The translations under genes and the position numbers were made by a program. A stretch of DNA of 10,141 bases from Betaproteobacteria bacterium (GTDB lineage Bacteria; Pseudomonadota; Gammaproteobacteria; Burkholderiales; SG8-39). Where the stretch lies: positions 1 to 10,141 of the forward strand of contig JAOUGZ010000064.1 in NCBI GenBank assembly GCA_029865405.1, in the 5' to 3' direction. A model generated the notes under the pieces. It was given only the letters and a program-made list of their open reading frames with translations. It ran no database searches and had not been told where the DNA came from. Below are positions 1 through 5,599 of this stretch, piece after piece; within the stretch, counting starts at the first letter, position 1; each line of letters opens with the position of its first letter.

Positions 1-333
1 CTGCTCGAGCAAAAGCTGCGCGCGGCGTTCGGCGCGCATGCGCACGTCGGCGAGATACGCGGTCGCGGACTGTTCTGGGGCCTCGAACTCGTTGCCGACA
101 GGACGAGCAAGGCGCCGTTTGAGCCGGCGCTGCGCGTGCACGCACGCGTGAAGAAGGCGGCGCTGGAAGTCGGCCTGATGTGCTATCCGATGGGCGGCAC
201 GCTCGATGGCGCCCGCGGCGATCATGTGCTGCTGGCACCGCCTTTCATCGTCGAAGAGCGGCAACTCGACGAGCTGATCGACAAGCTCGGTGGCGCAATC
301 GACGCGGCAGTGCACGCAAGGGTTGCCGCATAG
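1..333 (+). CDS. Class III PLP-dependent aminotransferase, C-terminal fragment
   Basis: This is the last 110 residues of a gene that begins before the window; the frame is open from base 1 to the TAG at 331-333. The stretch [15 protein letters not shown], then a glycine-rich segment ending in [12 protein letters not shown], is the typical C-terminal small domain of class III (omega/GABA-type) aminotransferases, and the protein ends in an amphipathic helix as the family does. The PLP lysine lies upstream and cannot be seen, so the substrate cannot be assigned; the family transfers amino groups from amines or omega-amino acids to a keto acid. The gene is followed after 50 bp by a TRAP binding-protein gene on the same strand, with no terminator visible between them, which suggests co-transcription. 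An inference is that the enzyme acts on, or on a product of, what the transporter imports. Family call is firm, substrate unknown. Confidence 0.85.
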   Translation: MLEQKLRAAFGAHAHVGEIRGRGLFWGLELVADRTSKAPFEPALRVHARVKKAALEVGLMCYPMGGTLDGARGDHVLLAPPFIVEERQLDELIDKLGGAIDAAVHARVAA

Positions 334-368
334 AGGCCCAGTCCGCTAAGCTACACAAGCAATCTTTC

Positions 369-375
369 AAGGAGG
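369..375 (+). promoter_or_regulatory. Strong Shine-Dalgarno sequence for the TAXI binding protein gene
   Basis: AAGGAGG at 369-375 lies 8 bases before the ATG at 384. This near-perfect anti-16S match fixes the start at 384, because the same frame is open further upstream (from an ATG at 180) but that stretch overlaps the aminotransferase gene and has no such site. A strong site fits a periplasmic binding protein needed in excess over its membrane partner. Confidence 0.85.
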
Positions 376-383
376 AGATCACT

Positions 384-1346
384 ATGCGCACACTCAGCGC
401 GCTTGCAGCAAGCCTGATCGTCGCCGGCGCCTTCGCGTCCGCGGCCGAGGCCCAGCAGAAGTACATGACCATTGGCACGGGCGGCGTCACCGGCGTGTAT
501 TACCCGGCGGGCGGCGCGGTTTGCCGTCTGGTGAACAAGGACCGGGCCAGGCACGGCATCCGCTGCTCGGTCGAGTCCACGGGCGGCTCGGTGTTCAACA
601 TCAATACCATCAAGGCCGGCGAGCTCGACATGGGCGTCGCGCAATCGGACGTGCAGTTCAATGCGGCCAAGGGCAAGCAGCAGTTCAAGGAGCCGTTCAG
701 CGAGCTGCGCGCCGTGTTCTCGCTGCATCCCGAGCCGGTGACGGTGGTGGTGCGCAAGGAATCCAACATCAACAGCTTTGCCGAACTGAAAGGCAAGAAG
801 TTCAATGTCGGCAACCCGGGCTCGGGTACGCGCGCCACGCTCGATGAGCTGATCGGCGCGATGGGCTGGAATCTTTCGGCGTTCGCGCTTGCCTCGGAGC
901 TCAAGGCGGACGAGCACGGGCCCGCGCTGTGCGACGGCAAGATCGACGGCTTCTTCTATCTGGTCGGCCATCCCTCGGCCAACATCCAGGATCCGACCAC
1001 GGTTTGCGGCGCCAAGCTCGTATCGGTCACCGGGCCGGCGGTGGACAAGCTGGTGTCGGCACACCCGTACTACGCCCATGCGACGATCCCGGGCGGCCTG
1101 TACCCGGGCAACGCCCAGGACACCAAGACCTACGGCGTGCTCGCCACTGTGGTGTCGTCGTCGAAGGTGCCGGCCGACACCGTGTACCAGGTGGTGAAGG
1201 CAGTGTTCGACAACTTCGACGAGTTCAAGAAGTTGCACCCGGCGTTCCAGGTGCTCAAGCCCGAGAACATGATCAAGGACGGGCTGAGCGCGCCCCTGCA
1301 CGACGGCGCGGTGCGCTACTACAGGGAAAAAGGCTGGTTGAAGTAG
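384..1346 (+). CDS. TAXI-family TRAP transporter periplasmic solute-binding protein
   Basis: 320 residues. An N-terminal signal peptide ([20 protein letters not shown]) ends at a typical AEA-QQ signal peptidase I site after residue 23, so the mature protein is periplasmic. The mature start ([19 protein letters not shown]), the [19 protein letters not shown] block around residue 67 and the [15 protein letters not shown] block are the pattern of the TAXI (TRAP-associated extracytoplasmic immunogenic) family. These proteins bind an organic anion and deliver it to a fused DctQM permease, which is the next gene. Four cysteines in the mature part (C47, C61, C183, C208) could form two local disulfides in the periplasm; this pairing is a guess from spacing. 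Length is usual for the family. The ligand is unknown: TAXI proteins have been linked to glutamate, glutamine or dicarboxylates, but sequence alone does not settle it here. Confidence 0.93.
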   Translation: MRTLSALAASLIVAGAFASAAEAQQKYMTIGTGGVTGVYYPAGGAVCRLVNKDRARHGIRCSVESTGGSVFNINTIKAGELDMGVAQSDVQFNAAKGKQQFKEPFSELRAVFSLHPEPVTVVVRKESNINSFAELKGKKFNVGNPGSGTRATLDELIGAMGWNLSAFALASELKADEHGPALCDGKIDGFFYLVGHPSANIQDPTTVCGAKLVSVTGPAVDKLVSAHPYYAHATIPGGLYPGNAQDTKTYGVLATVVSSSKVPADTVYQVVKAVFDNFDEFKKLHPAFQVLKPENMIKDGLSAPLHDGAVRYYREKGWLK

Positions 1347-1371
1347 GCCGCAGCTTGATCTAGCTCTACCG

Positions 1372-1399
1372 AGGGGGCGGAACGAGAGTTTCGCCCCCT
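1372..1399 (+). terminator. Hairpin with T-rich tail between binding protein and permease genes
   Basis: Bases 1372-1383 (AGGGGGCGGAAC) pair with 1388-1399 (GTTTCGCCCCCT) to give a 12-bp stem with one G-U pair and a GAGA tetraloop (1384-1387, GNRA type). It is followed by GTTTGTTT (1400-1407). This has the form of an intrinsic terminator, but the tail is interrupted by a G and the permease gene starts only 22 bases after the stem. It could act as a partial terminator or as a 3' RNA-stabilising stem, giving more binding protein than permease. The structure is seen in the sequence; the function is inferred. Confidence 0.6.
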
Positions 1400-1421
1400 G
1401 TTTGTTTCCGGGGAGGAGACG

Positions 1422-4004
1422 ATGGCCAAGAAAGCGCCTGCACCGAGCGCCGACCTGCAGCAGCTGATTGCGGACGCCGACACCGGCGGGCGCGCCGCCG
1501 GCGGCATCGCCGGGAAGCTGATCTTCGCGCTCGCGCTCGGCTGGTCGCTGTTCCAGCTCTGGTACGCCTCGCCGCTGCCCTTCACCTTCGGCTGGGGCGT
1601 GCTCAACGACACGGAGGCCCGCTCGCTGCACCTGGGCGTCGGTCTGCTGCTCGCGTTCCTGTGCTATCCGGCGATGCGGACGGCGTCGCAACGCGGACGC
1701 ATTCCGTGGTTCGACTGGGTCATCGGCATCGCCGCCGCCGTGGCCGGCACTTATTTCCTTTTCTTCTACGCAGAGCTGGCCACTCGCCCGGGACAGCCCA
1801 ATCTGCAGGACATCGCCATCGCGTCCGCGGGCATCGTCCTGCTGCTCGAGGCGACGCGGCGTGCCGTCGGCCTGCCGATGACCATCCTTGCGATCCTGTT
1901 TCTCGCCTATACGATGCTGGGTCAGCACCTGCCGGACGTGATCGCGCACAAGGGCGCGTCCTGGGAGCGGATGCTGGTGCACCAGTGGCTCACCACCGAG
2001 GGCGTGTTCGGCGTCGCGCTCGGCGTGTCGGTGGGCTACATCTTCATCTTCGTCCTGTTCGGATCCCTGCTCGACAAGGCGGGCGCCGGCAACTACATGA
2101 TGCAGGTGTCCTTCGCCATGCTCGGGCACTTGCGTGGCGGGCCTGCCAAGGTCGCGGTAGTGTCCTCGGGGCTGAACGGGCTGATCTCCGGGTCGTCGGT
2201 CTCCAACGTGGTCTCGGGCGGCATCTTCACCATTCCCCTGATGACCAAGGCCGGCTACGGCGGCGTGAAGGCGGGCGCCATCGAGACTGCGTCTTCGGTC
2301 AACGGCCAGATCATGCCGCCGGTCATGGGCGCGGCCGCGTTCCTGATGGTCGAGTACGTCGGCATTCCCTATACCGACGTGATCAAGCACGCGTTCCTGC
2401 CCGCGCTCATCTCCTACATCGCGCTGTTCTACATCGTGCACCTGGAGGCGCTCAAGCTCGGCCTCGAGCCGACCGCGAGCGCGCGCGTGCGCCCGTTCCA
2501 CCAGAAGCTCACCGCCTGGGGTCTTGGCGTCTCGGGGTCGATCGTGGTGTGCAGCCTGATCTACTGGGTGGCCGAGGGCGCGAAGAACCTGTTCGGTCCG
2601 GTAGCGGCGCCCTGGGTGCTCGGCGTGCTCCTTGCCGCGCTGTACGTCTATACGGTGTGGGTGGCCGCGCGCTGCCCCGATCTGCCGCAGGACATCGACG
2701 TCGAGAACCCGGTGCTTCCCGACACCTGGCCCACCGTCAAGGCGGGCCTGCACTTCCTGATCCCGATCGGGGTGCTCATCTGGTGCCTGATGATCGAGGA
2801 GCTCTCGCCGGCGCTCTCGGCGTTCTGGGCGACGGCGACCCTGATCGTGCTCATGGCGACGCAGCGTCCGTTGACCGCGTTTTTCCGCGGCAAGCGCCAG
2901 CTGGCCAAGGCGGCAAGGCTCGGCGGGGCCGAAGTGGTGCAAGGGCTCAGCGAAGGCGCGCGCAACATGATCTCGATCGCCATCGCCACGGCCACCGCGG
3001 GCATCATCGTCGGCGGCATCACGCTCACCGGGCTCGGGTTCCGCATGACCGATTTCGTGGAAGTGGTGTCGCAGGGCAACGTGTTCGCCATGCTGCTGTT
3101 TACGGCATTCGTGTGTCTCGTGCTCGGCCTGGGCGTACCGACCACCGCAAACTACATTCTGGTGGCGACGCTGATGGCACCGGTGATCGTCGAGCTGGGT
3201 GCGCAGTCGGACCTGGTTATTCCGCTCATCGCCGTGCACCTGTTTGTCTTCTATTACGGGATCATGGGCGACATCACGCCGCCTGTCGGCCTGGCGACGT
3301 TCGCGGCGGCCGCGATCTCGGGCGAAGATGCGATCAAGACCGGCCTGCAAGGCACGGTGTATGCGTTGCGCACGGTGGTCTTGCCGTTCGTATTCATCTT
3401 CAACCCGATGCTGTTGCTGATCGACGTGCGCAGCTGGTGGGAGGTGCTGCTGGTCGCATCCGCGGCGACCATCGCCTCGCTCGCGTTCTCGGCGGCCACG
3501 CTCGGCTGGTTCCATTCGCGTTGCCGCTGGTGGGAAATCGTGCTGCTCCTGGTCGGCACATTCGCGCTGTTTCGTCCGGACTATTTCATGGACAAGCTCT
3601 ACGCGCCCTACACCGAGGTGCCGGCGAAGGAGATCTTCCGCGTGGCGGGCGAGCTGGGCGAGAAGGATCGCCTGGTGCTGGTGATCAAGGGCACCAACAT
3701 CGAGGGCGAAGACGTGCGCAAGACGGTCGCGGTGCAGATGGCCGACGCCGGCGATGGGCGCAAGCGCCTAGCCGCCGCAGGACTCACCATCATGGCGCTC
3801 GGGGAAGACGTGCGCGTCGCCGCGGTGCGCTTTGGCAGTCGCGCCAAGAAATCCGGGTTCCAGCAGGGCTTCGAAGTCGCCGCGGTCAAGGTGCCGACCG
3901 AGCGGCCCTCCGAGCACTGGGTCTACATCCCGGCGCTGGCGCTCATCGCCTTCGTCTATTTCTGGCAGCGGCGCCGCGGCGAGGGCGCACGGAGGCGGCG
4001 CTAG
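1422..4004 (+). CDS. TRAP transporter fused permease (DctQM type) with C-terminal DUF3394-like domain
   Basis: 860 residues, inner membrane. The ATG at 1422 follows GGGGAGGA at 1410-1417. The first part has about four to five membrane segments (near 32-49, 68-84, 98-117, 129-146, 149-167), corresponding to the small DctQ-like subunit. From about residue 190 comes the large DctM-like transport domain, with conserved family segments: SGSSVSNVVSGG (256-267), ETASSVNGQIMPPVMGAAAF (288-307), GLGVPTTANYILVATLMAP (569-587) and YGIMGDITPPVGLATF (612-627). These half-helix motifs are where DctM proteins bind coupling ions and substrate. After about residue 715 a soluble stretch of roughly 110 residues is followed by a last membrane helix (833-849) and an Arg-rich tail; this matches the DUF3394 extension found on many fused TRAP permeases. 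It works with the TAXI protein encoded upstream to import an organic anion with a sodium or proton gradient. Ligand unknown. Confidence 0.93.
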   Translation: MAKKAPAPSADLQQLIADADTGGRAAGGIAGKLIFALALGWSLFQLWYASPLPFTFGWGVLNDTEARSLHLGVGLLLAFLCYPAMRTASQRGRIPWFDWVIGIAAAVAGTYFLFFYAELATRPGQPNLQDIAIASAGIVLLLEATRRAVGLPMTILAILFLAYTMLGQHLPDVIAHKGASWERMLVHQWLTTEGVFGVALGVSVGYIFIFVLFGSLLDKAGAGNYMMQVSFAMLGHLRGGPAKVAVVSSGLNGLISGSSVSNVVSGGIFTIPLMTKAGYGGVKAGAIETASSVNGQIMPPVMGAAAFLMVEYVGIPYTDVIKHAFLPALISYIALFYIVHLEALKLGLEPTASARVRPFHQKLTAWGLGVSGSIVVCSLIYWVAEGAKNLFGPVAAPWVLGVLLAALYVYTVWVAARCPDLPQDIDVENPVLPDTWPTVKAGLHFLIPIGVLIWCLMIEELSPALSAFWATATLIVLMATQRPLTAFFRGKRQLAKAARLGGAEVVQGLSEGARNMISIAIATATAGIIVGGITLTGLGFRMTDFVEVVSQGNVFAMLLFTAFVCLVLGLGVPTTANYILVATLMAPVIVELGAQSDLVIPLIAVHLFVFYYGIMGDITPPVGLATFAAAAISGEDAIKTGLQGTVYALRTVVLPFVFIFNPMLLLIDVRSWWEVLLVASAATIASLAFSAATLGWFHSRCRWWEIVLLLVGTFALFRPDYFMDKLYAPYTEVPAKEIFRVAGELGEKDRLVLVIKGTNIEGEDVRKTVAVQMADAGDGRKRLAAAGLTIMALGEDVRVAAVRFGSRAKKSGFQQGFEVAAVKVPTERPSEHWVYIPALALIAFVYFWQRRRGEGARRRR

Positions 4005-4192
4005 GTGTGATTTCTCGATAGGTTGTTCATTGAAGGCCGTTCGGCGATGCTGAGGTTGTCGAGACATGCGACGACCTGACCCTGCGAAACGGTGCGGAGC
4101 TGGCTCTCGAGCCGCGCGATACGCCAGTCGCCCATGTCGGGGTATACGCTTTCCTGGTTCTCCTTGACGCGGGCGAGATCACCGGCTTGCAT
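4001..4192 (-). CDS. Possible small hypothetical protein, 63 residues
   Basis: The reading frame from the ATG at 4192-4190 to a TAG at 4003-4001 encodes 63 residues beginning MQAGDLARVKENQESVYPDM and containing GDWRIARLESQLRTV. I do not recognise it. For: a mixed, natural-looking composition with both acidic and basic residues, and third codon positions mostly G or C, like the neighbouring genes. Against: no Shine-Dalgarno sequence before the ATG or before a GTG three codons upstream, and short length. The frame stays open upstream into the end of the MFS gene, so it could also be a relic of a longer gene. Its stop codon shares the four bases CTAG (4001-4004) with the TRAP permease stop on the other strand. 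It could be a real small gene downstream of the MFS carrier, a decayed fragment, or chance. Confidence 0.3.
   Translation of the reverse strand: MQAGDLARVKENQESVYPDMGDWRIARLESQLRTVSQGQVVACLDNLSIAERPSMNNLSRNHT
4053..4077. other. Stem-loop in the convergent region after the TRAP permease
   Basis: AGGTTGTCG (4053-4061) pairs with CGACGACCT (4069-4077) over nine positions, one of them T-G, around a 7-base loop. It lies 49 bases after the permease stop and between two converging genes, where a bidirectional terminator would be expected. No T-run follows on either strand, so it is not a classical intrinsic terminator. It also falls inside the weak small reading frame at 4001-4192. Nothing else structured was seen between 4005 and 4247. 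Confidence 0.25.
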
Positions 4193-4247
4193 GCGGTGCA
4201 CGGTTGGAAGCTGGCGCTTGGGTTGGATTTCATGGCACCTGCGAAAA

Positions 4248-5426
4248 TCAGCCGCGCAGTGCGGCGCGCGCCAATAGAGCGGCGCCAGCGCTGACGAGTG
4301 TCGCCACGGCAAAGAGCCTGGAAACGGCGCCCTGCTCGAGCAACAGTCCGCCGACAGCCAGGCCGATGCCCACGCCTGCCAGCAACGCGGTCGCTGACCA
4401 AGTGAATCCTTCGGTCGCGTATTCCGCCCGTACCGACCTGGCAACGAGCGTGGCCTGGATGATGAGGGTAGGCGTCATGGCGATGCCGGCAACGACGCAC
4501 CAAAGCGCAAATGGGGCGGTCTGCGTAACGAAGGCGAGGGGCGCGATGCCAAGGCCCATCAGTGCGAGCGAATAAGAGAACTGCCGCGAGAGGGACACAC
4601 GCCAATGGCGGGTGCCGTAGACGAGCGCGCCGGCAGCGCTGCCCACGCTCATGACGCCGAGCAGTACGCCCGCCATCGCCGGCCGGCCGGATTCCGCAGC
4701 GAATGCTGCAACGCCGATCTCCACGAGTCCGAATACCGATGCGTAGCAGCAAACGAGGAGCAGCAGGAGCGCAAAGCGCGGCTCGGCGAGGGGCCCCAGG
4801 AAGGCGCCGGAAAATCGCGCCGCCCTGCTCCAGTTCGCCAGCGCGCGCGCGCGCATAAATTGCAGGGAGCCCAGCAGTCCGCAGATCGCGGCCGCGATCA
4901 CCGCCGTTGCCGGCGAGAACAGCGCCACCAGGAGCGCCACCAGCAGCGGGCCGCCGATGAAGACCAGCTCCACGAGCAGCGCATCGAGGGAGAACGCGGC
5001 CGTGAGCAGCGCGTCATCGCCTAATTTCTGGCGCAGCCAAGCGCGCTGGCACGCCGTAACCGGCGGAAAGCTTGCGCCGGCCAGCGCGGCGAAGAGCAGG
5101 CTGACGGCATTGGGCGCACGCCCCAGCAGCGCAGCGACCAAGGCGAGCAGTGCCGCCGGGTACAGCAGCGCGCAAGCTGCGAGCACTCGGCGCGGCCCGA
5201 TCCTGTCGATCAGCCGGCCCAGCAGCGGCGCGGCGGACGCAAGACCCGCGACGTAGGCGGCGCCGGTAAGTCCGGCCTGGGCATAGGACCCCTCCACGCT
5301 CTGCACCAGGAGCAGAATTGCGAGGCCGGCGATGCCGATCGGGATTCGCCCGATGAAAGAGCTGACGAACGCCTGCGAGACGTCGGGGAGCGCCAGCACA
5401 CGAGCGTACCGGGCAAGGGAGATCAT
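4248..5426 (-). CDS. Major facilitator superfamily (MFS) transporter
   Basis: 392 residues from the ATG at 5426-5424 to the TGA at 4250-4248. The protein is almost wholly hydrophobic, with about 12 membrane helices, and carries the MFS loop 2-3 signature in the form GRLIDRIGPRR (70-80). The charged middle stretch RARALANWSRAARF fits the central cytoplasmic loop between the two six-helix halves. It sits in the inner membrane and probably exports or imports a small molecule by proton antiport or symport; the substrate cannot be told from sequence, though efflux-type carriers often look like this. The start is uncertain: no good Shine-Dalgarno sequence precedes 5426, an in-frame ATG lies at 5462-5460, and the frame stays open to 5567. 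The longer forms add a Ser/Cys-rich, non-hydrophobic stretch that runs through parS DNA, so the short form is preferred. It is transcribed away from mnmG. Confidence 0.85.
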   Translation of the reverse strand: MISLARYARVLALPDVSQAFVSSFIGRIPIGIAGLAILLLVQSVEGSYAQAGLTGAAYVAGLASAAPLLGRLIDRIGPRRVLAACALLYPAALLALVAALLGRAPNAVSLLFAALAGASFPPVTACQRAWLRQKLGDDALLTAAFSLDALLVELVFIGGPLLVALLVALFSPATAVIAAAICGLLGSLQFMRARALANWSRAARFSGAFLGPLAEPRFALLLLLVCCYASVFGLVEIGVAAFAAESGRPAMAGVLLGVMSVGSAAGALVYGTRHWRVSLSRQFSYSLALMGLGIAPLAFVTQTAPFALWCVVAGIAMTPTLIIQATLVARSVRAEYATEGFTWSATALLAGVGIGLAVGGLLLEQGAVSRLFAVATLVSAGAALLARAALRG

Positions 5427-5474
5427 CGGGGGGCCATGGGACGAAGGCCGCGATTCTCCCATGGACCGGCAGGA

Positions 5475-5504
5475 TGCTGCACTGCAGCAACACGCTAAGT
5501 TGCT
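5475..5504. repeat. Two overlapping inverted repeats in the MFS-mnmG intergenic region
   Basis: TGCTGCA-C-TGCAGCA (5475-5489) is a perfect 15-base odd palindrome. Its right arm overlaps a second inverted repeat, AGCAAC (5486-5491) with GTTGCT (5499-5504), which has a 7-base loop. The two hairpins cannot form together. The position, 50-80 bases upstream of the MFS start and about 100 upstream of mnmG, would suit an operator for the divergent genes. No regulator is encoded nearby, so the role is open. Confidence 0.4.
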
Positions 5505-5506
5505 AT

Positions 5507-5522
5507 TGTTCCACGTGGAACA
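5507..5522. promoter_or_regulatory. parS: parS centromere-like site 1 (ParB binding site)
   Basis: TGTTCCACGTGGAACA is a perfect 16-bp palindrome and matches the bacterial chromosomal parS form (TGTTYCACGTGRAACA). ParB, encoded 3.4 kb downstream, is expected to nucleate here, load as a CTP-dependent clamp and spread along neighbouring DNA, and ParA then moves the complex during chromosome segregation. Such sites cluster near the replication origin, so the window is probably origin-proximal; no DnaA boxes or dnaA gene are visible here. Confidence 0.93.
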
Positions 5523-5546
5523 CGATTCACGATTGGCGGACGAACT

Positions 5547-5562
5547 GGTTTCACGTGAAACA
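5547..5562. promoter_or_regulatory. parS: parS centromere-like site 2 (ParB binding site)
   Basis: GGTTTCACGTGAAACA matches the parS consensus TGTTTCACGTGAAACA at 15 of 16 positions, the exception being the first base. The inner 14 bases are a perfect palindrome. Its centre is 40 bp from that of site 1 and its arms carry T/A where site 1 has C/G, so the two are not simple copies. It lies 38 bases before the mnmG start, close to a candidate promoter, so ParB bound here might affect mnmG-parB transcription. Confidence 0.9.
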
Positions 5563-5568
5563 TTCACG

Positions 5569-5574
5569 TATCAT
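5569..5574 (+). promoter_or_regulatory. Candidate -10 element for the mnmG operon
   Basis: TATCAT differs from TATAAT at one base and would place a transcript start near 5581, about 19 bases before the mnmG ATG. At a 17-base spacing the -35 position is TGGTTT, a poor match, and it overlaps the left end of parS site 2. If real, promoter access and ParB binding would compete. The call is weak because only the -10 is convincing. Confidence 0.3.
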
Positions 5575-5599
5575 GCGCCCTCTCCCGAAGTAGGCTCAG

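Noticed and set aside
180..383. Upstream extension of the TAXI binding protein to an ATG at 180
   Set aside because: It overlaps the aminotransferase gene out of frame, is Arg-rich, and places the signal peptide inside the protein; the strong ribosome site at 369-375 selects the ATG at 384.
351..3515. A 1054-codon open frame on the minus strand opposite the TRAP genes
   Set aside because: The translation is dominated by Arg, His, Gln, Asp and Glu without domain character, which is the usual shadow of high-GC coding DNA on the other strand.
1..4004. A new multi-gene system built on the aminotransferase and TRAP genes
   Set aside because: Each gene falls in a known family and the arrangement is common; the ligand is unknown, but nothing shows a novel system.
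1661..4021. A second long plus-strand frame overlapping the permease
   Set aside because: It is Arg/Gly/His-rich with no motifs, while the other frame has clear DctQM motifs and membrane helices.
4053..4077. Rho-independent terminator for the converging genes
   Set aside because: The stem is good but neither strand has a T-run after it, so it is listed only as a stem-loop.
5475..5570. CRISPR array or integrase attachment site
   Set aside because: The repeats are few, short and palindromic, with no regular spacers and no integrase or tRNA gene nearby; parS explains the main ones.
5427..5599. Replication origin next to the parS sites
   Set aside because: No DnaA-box matches (TTATNCACA) or AT-rich unwinding region were seen; parS alone indicates origin proximity, not the origin.
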